From Gammaproteobacteria bacterium (GTDB taxonomy: Bacteria; Pseudomonadota; Gammaproteobacteria; Steroidobacterales; Steroidobacteraceae), in assembly GCA_021323735.1 (NCBI GenBank), contig JAJPKM010000021.1, positions 214,084 to 278,083 of the forward strand: DNA of 64,000 nucleotides. The letters are read 5' to 3'. Positions within the stretch are counted from its first letter, which is position 1, and every line of letters starts with the position of its first letter. The notes below the pieces were generated by a model. It had not been told where the DNA came from and made no database searches. It worked only from the letters and a program-made list of their open reading frames with translations. A program made the position numbers and the translations under genes. Below are positions 17,709 to 25,493 of this stretch, piece after piece.

Positions 17709-19265
17709 ATGTTCATCTCCGCCAAGCGCCACGAACGCGAAAAACAGGAACTGATCAGCGCCGGCAATCGGCTGGCGGATGCCATCCTGAAGACCAGCGC
17801 GATCGGGCTGTTTCTGATGGACGCCAAGGGCAAGATTCAGCCGCAGGTTTCCGCCTCGCTGGGCACGCTGTTCCGGCGCCAAGATTTTGCCAATCTGACG
17901 GTGGAAAAATTGCTCGGTCCCTTGGTATCGGCGAAAACATTGAGTGTGGTTCGCACTCACATGGCGCAGTTTCTGGAGACCGGCGGCAGCGAGGCAGCCG
18001 ATGATCCGTTGCAGGACGTGGAAGTCAAGTTGACCAACGTCGACGGCAGCTTCGTCAGCGCTCATTATTCCTTCGAGTTCAGCCCCGTCGAAGTCGCGAA
18101 CGAAGCCCGCTCCTGGATGGTGCGCGTCAGTGACATCACGGCGCGCACACAGCAACAGCGTGAGCTCGAGGACTTGCGCGTGCAGGTGCTCACGCAAGGC
18201 GAAATTCTGCGCAGCGTTCTTCAAGTGGGCGGCACACGATTCGGAACGTTCCTGCAAAGGACCGACGCCTCGATGAAAACCATCAACGGCGTGCTGAAGA
18301 AGCCGGCGCGCGAGGCCTCCGCCTTCCGCCACAAGCTGGAGGAGACTCTCGATGAGGTCGATCGCATCCGCCGTGATGCCGCGGCCCTCCAACTCACCGG
18401 ACTGCAGGACTCGGCTCGAGACTTCGAAGACGCGCTGCAGGAACTGCGCAGCCGCGAAACCTTGAGCGGCAGCGATTTTCTGCCGCTGGCCGTCAAGCTC
18501 GATGCGCTGTACGGACAGTTCGCCAATCTGCGATCCCTGACGTCGCAGGCCGCTCCCGTGCGTGAGGCCGAGAGCACGGCGCCCGAGGCACGAGTGACGC
18601 AAAACGGCACGCAAATCATGGAGGCGCCGAAATTTTTCGCCGAACTCGCGGCGCAGAGACAGGCGCCGGCGGCGCAGCGCGTGGCCGCCGCGGGCAGCCT
18701 GGAAAGCACTCTGGCAACGCTGACCGACGTGGTCGCACAGGAGAATCAGAAATCCGTCGTCCTCGTGTGCAGCGGCTTGGATTTGGTACCCATGCGCTAC
18801 CAAGCGACGGTGAAGAATGTGGCGATCCAGCTCATTCGCAATGCGGTCGTGCACGGCGTCGAATCTGCCGCCGAGCGGGAGGCCGCGGGCAAGCCCGGAG
18901 ATGCCACCTTGCGTCTCGAGTTCAGAGCCGTAGCGGGCAACGGTTTCGAACTAGCTTTCCAGGATGACGGACGGGGTTTGGATCCGGAGAAAGTCCGCGG
19001 CGTCGCGATCGCCAAAGGCCTCGTTACCGCGGAAGAAGCCAGTCTCCTGCGCGACCGTCAGGCCATCAAACTCATTTTCCGATCCGGCTTTACCACCATG
19101 GCCGCTGACGGCGAAACCAAACACGGCAGCGGCATGTCGCTGGTCCGCCGTTATGTACACGAAGCCTGCGGCAAAATTGCCCTCGCCAGCGTGGTGGGTC
19201 AGGAAACCCGCTTCAAAGTCACTCTCCCCCCGCTAGATATCGCGAGTGACGCGCAAGTCGCCTGA
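17709..19265 (+). CDS. CheA-like histidine kinase with PAS and degenerate Hpt-like domain
   Basis: 518-residue protein. A basic juxtamembrane-like N-terminus (MFISAKRHEREKQ) leads to a PAS-like region (about 25-145, ending VRVSDITART), then a helical Hpt-like region (about 165-255). The ATPase domain has the CheA N-box (QLIRNAVVHG with Asn378), G1 box DDGRG (419-423), a CheA-like LIFRSGFTT segment and G2 (HGSGMSLVRR). At the place where Hpt/CheA P1 carries the phosphorylated His, the sequence reads DRIRRDAA, with Asp218. The ATG at 17709 has no clear ribosome-binding site; the upstream frame at 17657 looks like a missing N-terminal membrane piece (see findings). Confidence 0.78.
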   Translation: MFISAKRHEREKQELISAGNRLADAILKTSAIGLFLMDAKGKIQPQVSASLGTLFRRQDFANLTVEKLLGPLVSAKTLSVVRTHMAQFLETGGSEAADDPLQDVEVKLTNVDGSFVSAHYSFEFSPVEVANEARSWMVRVSDITARTQQQRELEDLRVQVLTQGEILRSVLQVGGTRFGTFLQRTDASMKTINGVLKKPAREASAFRHKLEETLDEVDRIRRDAAALQLTGLQDSARDFEDALQELRSRETLSGSDFLPLAVKLDALYGQFANLRSLTSQAAPVREAESTAPEARVTQNGTQIMEAPKFFAELAAQRQAPAAQRVAAAGSLESTLATLTDVVAQENQKSVVLVCSGLDLVPMRYQATVKNVAIQLIRNAVVHGVESAAEREAAGKPGDATLRLEFRAVAGNGFELAFQDDGRGLDPEKVRGVAIAKGLVTAEEASLLRDRQAIKLIFRSGFTTMAADGETKHGSGMSLVRRYVHEACGKIALASVVGQETRFKVTLPPLDIASDAQVA

Positions 19266-19312
19266 CCGCGAAGGCCGTCTGACTGCGAAAGTCGTCTGAG
19301 CGTTTAAGTCGC
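19246..19312. repeat. Degenerate 17-bp tandem repeat
   Basis: Three adjacent copies at 19262-19278, 19279-19295 and 19296-19312 (pattern CTGACYGCGAARGYCGT, the third more diverged), with a fourth weaker copy overlapping the last codons of the kinase gene. It fills the short gap between two convergent genes. No function is apparent. Confidence 0.55.
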
Positions 19313-19328
19313 CGACTGCCTGTCCGCG

Positions 19329-21287
19329 TTACAGCGGCGAAAGCTCCACCAGAACGGCACCCGCCTGAACCCGATCGGTTAGCCCGTAGGCAATGCGCGA
19401 TACCGTACCGTCATAAGGAGCCGTGAGGGTGTGCTCCATTTTCATGGCCTCGACGGTGACCAAGGGTAGGCCGCGCGCAACCTGCTGACCCACCGCGACA
19501 TGCACGGCCACCACGGTTCCCGGCAGCGGCGTGAGCAATGACCCTTGTTCGATGCCGCCTGCGGCCTGCAAGGTGTCGTCGGTGCGCACCCGCGTCAGCG
19601 TCACATGCCGCCCGCCGAGAAATAAATGCAGCTCACGGCCGGCATCGAAGATGCCTGCACGGTACACCTGACCCTGGCATTCCGCGTGCAGCGTCTTTGC
19701 GCCACGTGCCAGTACTTGCACGGTGAACCGCTCATCGCCCACTTGCACCGAATAGGTATTCGGTGCCAGGCACTCGACACCGGCCGTACCCTCGGCGAAA
19801 CGCCACGTCGTCGTCGGCGCCGCCGCGAGGCGCCAGCCCCGGCTGTCTTCCCACAGCGCATTGTCGGCAGTGTTATTGCTTGCACACCACACCGCGGCAA
19901 GCGCCATGTCAGCATGCGCCGCGTCGGGTTCGCCGAATGACAGCTGCGCGCGCCGCAGATGCAGAAAATCGGTGCCCACGGCCCCCGCGCGAAACACCTC
20001 GTCGGCGAGCACGCTCGACAGCAGCGCCCGATTGGTGGTCACTCCGGCTATTTCGGTCTCGCTCAAGGCGCGGCGCAAGAGATCGATGGCCGCGGCTCGC
20101 GATTCGCCCCAGGCAATGATTTTCCCCAGCATCGGGTCATAATAGGTCGACACCTCATCGCCCGCCTCGACCCCGGTATCCAACCGCAATCCTGCCGCGT
20201 CCTCCGGCCAGCGTAAGTGGGCAATTTTCCCGACGCTCGGCAGGTAATCCCGCGCCGGATCCTCGGCGTACAAGCGCGCCTCGACGGCAAAGCCGCGTTG
20301 CGTGATGTCCGGCTGGGCGCGTGGTAGGCGTTCCCCCTGCGCAATGCGCAGCTGCCATTCGACCAAGTCGATGCCGGCAATGAGTTCTGTGACCGGGTGT
20401 TCTACCTGCAGGCGGGTGTTCATCTCCATGAAGTAGAAATTCTGGGCATCGTCGACCAGAAATTCCACGGTGCCTGCGCCGACATAACCCACGGCCTGAG
20501 CGGATTTGACGGCTGCCCGAGCCATGGACGCACGTACCTCGGCGCGCAGACCCGGTGCAGGTGCTTCTTCGATGATCTTCTGATGGCGGCGCTGCACCGA
20601 GCAGTCGCGATCGAACAGACTCAAAGTTTGACCGTGCGAGTCGGCAAAGATCTGCACTTCTACATGGCGCGCCTTGGGGAAGTAGCGCTCCATGAGCAAG
20701 CGATCATCGCCGAAGGCGGTGCGTGCCAGGCGCTGCGCCGATTCCACCGCAGCGGCCACCTCGGCGGCGGAATTGACCACTTGCATGCCCTTGCCGCCGC
20801 CGCCCGCGCTGGCCTTGATGATCAGGGGAAATCCGACGCGCGTCGCTTCCGCGGCGAGGCGCTGCGGTGTTTGCTCATCCCCGTGATAGCCCGGCGCCAC
20901 CGGTACTCCCACAGCTGCCATGGCAGCCTTGGATTCGCTCTTCGAGCCCATGGCCTTGATCGCCGCCGCGGGGGGGCCCACGAAGATCAAGCCGGCATCG
21001 TGGCAGCCTTCGGCGAATTGTGCGTTCTCCGAGAGAAATCCATAACCGGGGTGAACGGCATCGGCGCCGACGCGCTGAGCCAGGGCGATCAGCTTGTCGA
21101 TATGCAGATAGCTCTCGGCCGCGGCAGCCCCTCCCAGATGGTAGGCCTCGTCCGCGACGCGCACGTGTTGCGCTTGCCGATCGGCGTCGGAATATACCGC
21201 AATCGTGGTGATCCCGAGGCGCCGCGCGCTGCGCACGATGCGACAGACGATTTCTCCGCGGTTGGCCACCAGCAGCCGTCGGATCAT
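19329..21287 (-). CDS. mccA: Methylcrotonyl-CoA carboxylase biotin-containing subunit
   Basis: 652-residue acyl-CoA carboxylase alpha subunit: N-terminal biotin carboxylase (MIRRLLVANRGEIVCRI; ATP-grasp SAGGGGKGM; EMNTRLQVEHPVTE) and C-terminal biotin carrier domain with the biotinylated Lys616 in EAMKMEH. Pairing with the adjacent mccB-type carboxyltransferase and divergent isovaleryl-CoA dehydrogenase points to 3-methylcrotonyl-CoA in leucine degradation rather than propionyl-CoA. A GTG at 21299 overlapping the mccB stop (GTGA) is an alternative start adding four residues. Confidence 0.9.
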   Translation of the reverse strand: MIRRLLVANRGEIVCRIVRSARRLGITTIAVYSDADRQAQHVRVADEAYHLGGAAAAESYLHIDKLIALAQRVGADAVHPGYGFLSENAQFAEGCHDAGLIFVGPPAAAIKAMGSKSESKAAMAAVGVPVAPGYHGDEQTPQRLAAEATRVGFPLIIKASAGGGGKGMQVVNSAAEVAAAVESAQRLARTAFGDDRLLMERYFPKARHVEVQIFADSHGQTLSLFDRDCSVQRRHQKIIEEAPAPGLRAEVRASMARAAVKSAQAVGYVGAGTVEFLVDDAQNFYFMEMNTRLQVEHPVTELIAGIDLVEWQLRIAQGERLPRAQPDITQRGFAVEARLYAEDPARDYLPSVGKIAHLRWPEDAAGLRLDTGVEAGDEVSTYYDPMLGKIIAWGESRAAAIDLLRRALSETEIAGVTTNRALLSSVLADEVFRAGAVGTDFLHLRRAQLSFGEPDAAHADMALAAVWCASNNTADNALWEDSRGWRLAAAPTTTWRFAEGTAGVECLAPNTYSVQVGDERFTVQVLARGAKTLHAECQGQVYRAGIFDAGRELHLFLGGRHVTLTRVRTDDTLQAAGGIEQGSLLTPLPGTVVAVHVAVGQQVARGLPLVTVEAMKMEHTLTAPYDGTVSRIAYGLTDRVQAGAVLVELSPL

Positions 21288-21295
21288 GGCCTTGC

Positions 21296-22912
21296 TCACA
21301 TCCGAAACACGCCGAAGCGTGTTGCCACGGGGTCTTGGGTTCGAGTCAGTGCCAGCGCCAGTCCCAGCGCTCGCCGCGTGTCCAGGGGATCGATGACCCC
21401 GTCGTCCCACAAACGCGCGGACGCATAGTAGGGATGTCCTTGGCGCTCGAATTGCTCGCGAATGGGTGCCTTGAGTTTTTCCTCCTCGATGGCACTGAAG
21501 GTTTCCCCGTTACGCTCGAGTGCCTCGCGCTTGATCGTCGCCAAGACGCTCGCGGCCTGCTCGCCGCCCATGACCGAGGTGCGCGCGTTCGGCCACTGGA
21601 ATAGAAAGCGCGGACCATAGGCACGCCCGCACATTGCATAGTTGCCCGCGCCGAAACTGCCGCCGATCACCACGGTGTACTTCGGCACCGAGGCACAGGC
21701 CACGGCGGTGACCAGTTTTGCCCCGTCCTTGGCAATGCCGCCCGCTTCGGCGGCCTGGCCCACCATGAAGCCCGCGATGTTCTGCAGGAATACCAAGGGG
21801 ATGCCATCGCGGCAGCACAGTTCGATGAAGTGCGCGCCTTTCAGTGCGCTTTCGGAGAACAAGATGCCGTTGTTGGCCAGGATGCCGACCGTGATGCCAT
21901 GGATATCGGCAAAGCCGCATACCAACGTGGTGCCATACAGCGCCTTGAACTCATCGAACCAAGCACCGTCGACCAGGCGGGCGATGAGTTCATGGACGTC
22001 GTAGGGTTTGCGGGAATTTTGCGGAATGATGCCGTACAGCTCGGCCGGGTCGAAGGGATTCTCGATGCCGCTTGCCGCCGAACTCGAGGTCGCGGCATGC
22101 ACCGTGGGCGGCCGCAAGCGCGCCACGGCGCGGCGCGCAAAAGCCAGCGCGTGCGTGTCATTCTCCGCATAGTAATCGGTTACCCCGGAACGACGGCAAT
22201 GAACATCCGCGCCGCCCAGGGATTCCGCATCGATCTCCTCGCCCGTGGCCGCACGCACCAGTGGCGGGCCACCCAAGAACACTCGCCCTTGATTGCGAAC
22301 GATGATGGCATGATCGGACATCGCCGGCACGTACGCCCCGCCTGCCGTGCACGAGCCATGCACCACGGCGATCTGCGCGATTCCCTGGGACGAGAGCCTG
22401 GCCTGATTGAAGAAAATGCGGCCGAAGTGGTCGCGGTCGGGGAATACCTCGTCCTGCCGGGGCAGAAATGCGCCGCCGCTTTCGACCAGGTAGATGCAGG
22501 GCAAGGCGTTGTCCGCGGCAATTTCCTGCGCCCGCAAATGTTTCTTCACCGTCAGCGGGTAGTAGGTGCCGCCCTTCACCGTGGGATCGTTGGCCACCAC
22601 CATGCATTCTCGCGAAGCGACCCGGCCGATACCGCTGATCAATCCGGCGCCCGGCAGCTCTTCCCCGTAGACCCCCTGCGCCGCGAGCGCCGAGAGTTCG
22701 AGGAACGGAGAACCGGGATCGAGCAATGCGGCTATGCGCTCGCGCGCCAACAGCTTGCCGGCCTTGGTGTGCTTGTCGCGGGCCGCGGCACTGCCGCCGG
22801 CCGCATTGCGGCGCAGCGTGAGCCGCAGATCATCGACGGTCGCCTGCATCGCAGCGCGGTTGGCGGCGAATTCCTGCGAGCGGACATCCAATTTGGAGAC
22901 TAATTTGGCCAT
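21296..22912 (-). CDS. mccB: Methylcrotonyl-CoA carboxylase carboxyltransferase subunit
   Basis: 538-residue carboxyltransferase beta subunit. It starts at the ATG at 22912 ([15 protein letters not shown]), because the open frame upstream runs into the divergent ivd promoter region. Typical blocks are [50 protein letters not shown] and [20 protein letters not shown]. This is the MccB/LiuB type. It transfers carboxyl from biotin to 3-methylcrotonyl-CoA, forming 3-methylglutaconyl-CoA. The stop overlaps the alternative GTG of mccA, so the subunits are probably made in a fixed ratio. Confidence 0.92.
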   Translation of the reverse strand: MAKLVSKLDVRSQEFAANRAAMQATVDDLRLTLRRNAAGGSAAARDKHTKAGKLLARERIAALLDPGSPFLELSALAAQGVYGEELPGAGLISGIGRVASRECMVVANDPTVKGGTYYPLTVKKHLRAQEIAADNALPCIYLVESGGAFLPRQDEVFPDRDHFGRIFFNQARLSSQGIAQIAVVHGSCTAGGAYVPAMSDHAIIVRNQGRVFLGGPPLVRAATGEEIDAESLGGADVHCRRSGVTDYYAENDTHALAFARRAVARLRPPTVHAATSSSAASGIENPFDPAELYGIIPQNSRKPYDVHELIARLVDGAWFDEFKALYGTTLVCGFADIHGITVGILANNGILFSESALKGAHFIELCCRDGIPLVFLQNIAGFMVGQAAEAGGIAKDGAKLVTAVACASVPKYTVVIGGSFGAGNYAMCGRAYGPRFLFQWPNARTSVMGGEQAASVLATIKREALERNGETFSAIEEEKLKAPIREQFERQGHPYYASARLWDDGVIDPLDTRRALGLALALTRTQDPVATRFGVFRM

Positions 22913-22999
22913 TGGCTTTGGCGCCTCAAGCGTGGCAGAATTGTCGGACAGTCCGATTATCCAACGATCCTGTGCCTCTGACAATGGGGGTCGGTAAAA

Positions 23000-24169
23000 A
23001 TGCCCAATTCCGCATATCGCGAGTTCAACTTCGGCCTGGGCGAGGTCATCGACACCGTGCGCGACCAGGTGCGGCGTTTCGCCGAGGAGCGCATCGCCCC
23101 GCGCGCGAATGAAATAGATCGCAGCAACCTCTTCCCGAGGGATTTGTGGCGCGAAGCCGGCGACCTGGGGTTGCTGGGACTGACCGTGACCCCGGAGCAC
23201 GGCGGTGCGGGTCTCGGCTATCTCGCCCACACGATCGCCATGGAGGAAATCTCCCGTGCATCCGCCGCCGTGGGCCTAAGCTACGGCGCGCATTCGAACC
23301 TGTGCGTGAATCAGCTGGCGCTCAACGCCACCGATGAGCAGAAGCGCCGATACTTGCCGGGACTGCTCAGCGGCGAGCATGTCGGCGCGCTCGCCATGTC
23401 CGAGCCCGGCGCCGGCTCGGACGTCGTGTCCATGCAGCTAAAGGCGCTGCGCGACGGTGACCACTATGTGCTGGACGGCCGCAAGATGTGGATCACCAAC
23501 GGCCCGGAAGCCGATGTCTTGGTGGTATATGCCAAGACGTCGCCCGACGCAGGCGCGCGCGGCATCAGCGCCTTCATCATCGAGAAAGGGTTCAAAGGGT
23601 TCACCGCCGCCCAGAAACTCGACAAACTGGGCATGCGCGGCTCGAGCACCAGTGAATTGGTGTTCGATAAGTGCCGGGTCCCCGCCGAGAACCTGCTGGG
23701 CACCCTGAATCAGGGTGTTAGCGTGCTGATGCGGGGGCTCGACTACGAGCGCGTGGTGCTCTCCGGCGGCCCGCTGGGCATCATGGCAGCTGCACTGGAT
23801 GTGGCCGTGCCATACGTGCGCGAACGGAAGCAATTCGGGCAAGCCATAGGCACCTTCGAGCTGGTGCAGGGAAAGCTGGCGGACATGTACGCCTCGCTGA
23901 ATGCGTGTCGCAGCTATGTCTACATGGTGGCCGCGGCATGCGACCGCGGCGATGCCACCCGCAAGGATGCCGCAGCGTGCATCTTGTTCTGCGCCGAGGC
24001 GGCCACTCGCGCCTCCCTGGACGCCATTCAATTGTTGGGCGGAAACGGCTATATCAACGACTATCCCACCGGCCGGTTGCTGCGCGACGCCAAACTCTAC
24101 GAAATCGGCGCGGGTACCTCAGAGATTCGCCGCATGCTGATCGGCCGCGAGCTCTTCGGGGAGGGCTGA
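23000..24169 (+). CDS. ivd: Isovaleryl-CoA dehydrogenase
   Basis: 389-residue FAD-dependent acyl-CoA dehydrogenase oxidising isovaleryl-CoA to 3-methylcrotonyl-CoA. It has [11 protein letters not shown] (FAD/substrate), MWITNG and the C-terminal [20 protein letters not shown] block. The catalytic base position is Glu250 in [15 protein letters not shown], the helix-G location characteristic of isovaleryl-CoA dehydrogenases rather than of the short- and medium-chain enzymes. Divergent from mccBA across an 87-bp promoter region; the downstream regulator gene starts at the last base of its stop codon. Confidence 0.94.
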   Translation: MPNSAYREFNFGLGEVIDTVRDQVRRFAEERIAPRANEIDRSNLFPRDLWREAGDLGLLGLTVTPEHGGAGLGYLAHTIAMEEISRASAAVGLSYGAHSNLCVNQLALNATDEQKRRYLPGLLSGEHVGALAMSEPGAGSDVVSMQLKALRDGDHYVLDGRKMWITNGPEADVLVVYAKTSPDAGARGISAFIIEKGFKGFTAAQKLDKLGMRGSSTSELVFDKCRVPAENLLGTLNQGVSVLMRGLDYERVVLSGGPLGIMAAALDVAVPYVRERKQFGQAIGTFELVQGKLADMYASLNACRSYVYMVAAACDRGDATRKDAAACILFCAEAATRASLDAIQLLGGNGYINDYPTGRLLRDAKLYEIGAGTSEIRRMLIGRELFGEG

Positions 24170-24882
24170 TGAGCGATCTGTTCGCGCCGCTGGACGACCA
24201 TCCCGCCTACCGGCAGATCGCCAACCTGATCGAGGAGCGTATCGTCGCCAGGGTCTTGCGCACCGGCGATGCGCTGCCCTCCGAGACCGATCTCGCGCGG
24301 CAGTTCGGCGTGAACCGCTCGACGATACGCGAGGCCATTCGCGAATTGGAAATCCATGGATTGCTCGGACGCGGGCGCGGCGAGAAGCGCCTGCGAGTCA
24401 CCCGGCCGGAGCCCGGCAGTGTCAGTTCAGGCGTCAGCCGTGCATTGGCCCTGCATGATGTGACGTTCATGGAACTGTGGGAAGCCATGATGGCCATCGA
24501 GCCGGCCGCCGCACAATATGCCGCCACGCGGCGCACCGCTGACCAATTGCGGAGCATCACTCGCGCCCACGCGCGCTTCAATCGCGAGATCGCCGACACC
24601 GCCGCGACCGTTTCCGCCGTGCTCGACTTCTTCACGGCGGTTGCCGCTGCCAGCGGCAACCAGGTGCTGGCGCTCTCGCAAGCACCTCTCAACTTATTGC
24701 TGGAGCCCGCGCTGTCGAGCATCGTCGACCGTGTGCCGCAGGCCCGCGCACGGATTCAAACCGCGCAGGGCAAGATCATCGATGCCATCAAGCTCAACAA
24801 GAGCGAGCAGGCGCGCAGCTGGATGGAGAAGCACATCCGAGATTTCAAGCGTGGCCACGAACTCGAGACGTCCATGGCTTGA
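24169..24882 (+). CDS. GntR-family transcriptional regulator (FadR/FCD-like)
   Basis: 237-residue regulator. The N-terminal winged helix-turn-helix spans about residues 10-75 (YRQIANLIEERI, LPSETDLARQFGVNRSTIREAIREL), followed by an all-helical FCD-like effector domain. The ATG shares a base with the ivd stop (TGATG), so it is co-translated with ivd and is the likely regulator of this leucine-degradation locus. Many proteobacteria use a MerR-type LiuR instead. The ligand is unknown; an acyl-CoA would be a reasonable guess. Confidence 0.85.
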   Translation: MSDLFAPLDDHPAYRQIANLIEERIVARVLRTGDALPSETDLARQFGVNRSTIREAIRELEIHGLLGRGRGEKRLRVTRPEPGSVSSGVSRALALHDVTFMELWEAMMAIEPAAAQYAATRRTADQLRSITRAHARFNREIADTAATVSAVLDFFTAVAAASGNQVLALSQAPLNLLLEPALSSIVDRVPQARARIQTAQGKIIDAIKLNKSEQARSWMEKHIRDFKRGHELETSMA

Positions 24883-24978
24883 AGGGGGAGCTGTATGCTG
24901 CCTACCCCGAGACAGCGTCCTACTGCCCGGGACACGCTGCGCGCGGGCCTCGAGCCAGGCTGCGGAATGGACCGGCTC

Positions 24979-25422
24979 CTAAAGGATCTGCTCCCGCTGC
25001 GTATCGGCGCCGGTCGGATCGTGCAGATTCGTGCTGAAAGATACCAACACCATTGCTGACTCGCCGATGTTGTGAAAGGCGTGCACGACGCCAGGCGGAA
25101 TGGTCAGGCGCAATATTTCACCCGCCGGCACCTTGATGTCGCGAACGATCCCCTGCTCTTTCAGCCTGATCAGCGCCGGTCCGACCAGCGTGGTGGTCTC
25201 CACCGCCGTGCGATGCACGTGATTGCCGCGAATCTCGCCGGGCTGAGTAAGCACCACGTGCACATTCCTTTGTGCTTGCAATTCAGTGTCGGTCAACGGT
25301 TCGAAGAGCACGCCGCGCGCATCTCGGTGGGTTTTCACCGCTTGCACGCTGGCCTCGCGCGGCTGGGACTCTTTCGTGAACTGGCCTTCCATACGCTGGG
25401 TTTTCATACGCTCGTCCGTCAT
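24979..25422 (-). CDS. Cupin protein resembling the CapF C-terminal domain
   Basis: About 147 residues in one cupin domain: RGVLFEPL, then GNHVHRTAVETTTLVG with metal-type histidines, and IPPGVVHAFHNIGES. The arrangement resembles the cupin domain of capsular sugar enzymes such as CapF and of dTDP-sugar epimerase/isomerase relatives; substrate unknown. Start uncertain: a TATAAT (complement of 25430-25435) lies 7 bp before the ATG at 25422, so the mRNA may be nearly leaderless or translation may begin at the ATG at 25407, preceded by GGACGAG. The far upstream ATG at 25452 would lie outside such a transcript. Confidence 0.62.
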   Translation of the reverse strand: MTDERMKTQRMEGQFTKESQPREASVQAVKTHRDARGVLFEPLTDTELQAQRNVHVVLTQPGEIRGNHVHRTAVETTTLVGPALIRLKEQGIVRDIKVPAGEILRLTIPPGVVHAFHNIGESAMVLVSFSTNLHDPTGADTQREQIL

Positions 25423-25429
25423 AGCGTGG

Positions 25430-25435
25430 ATTATA
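25430..25435 (-). promoter_or_regulatory. Probable -10 box of the cupin gene
   Basis: Perfect TATAAT on the minus strand. A GGGACA about 16 bp upstream is a weak -35 match. The position implies a transcript start close to 25422. Confidence 0.4.
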
Positions 25436-25493
25436 CCCTGCCGTATTCCCATGTCCCGGGAACCGAGAGCCTACTTTTCAGGCTCTTCAGCTC

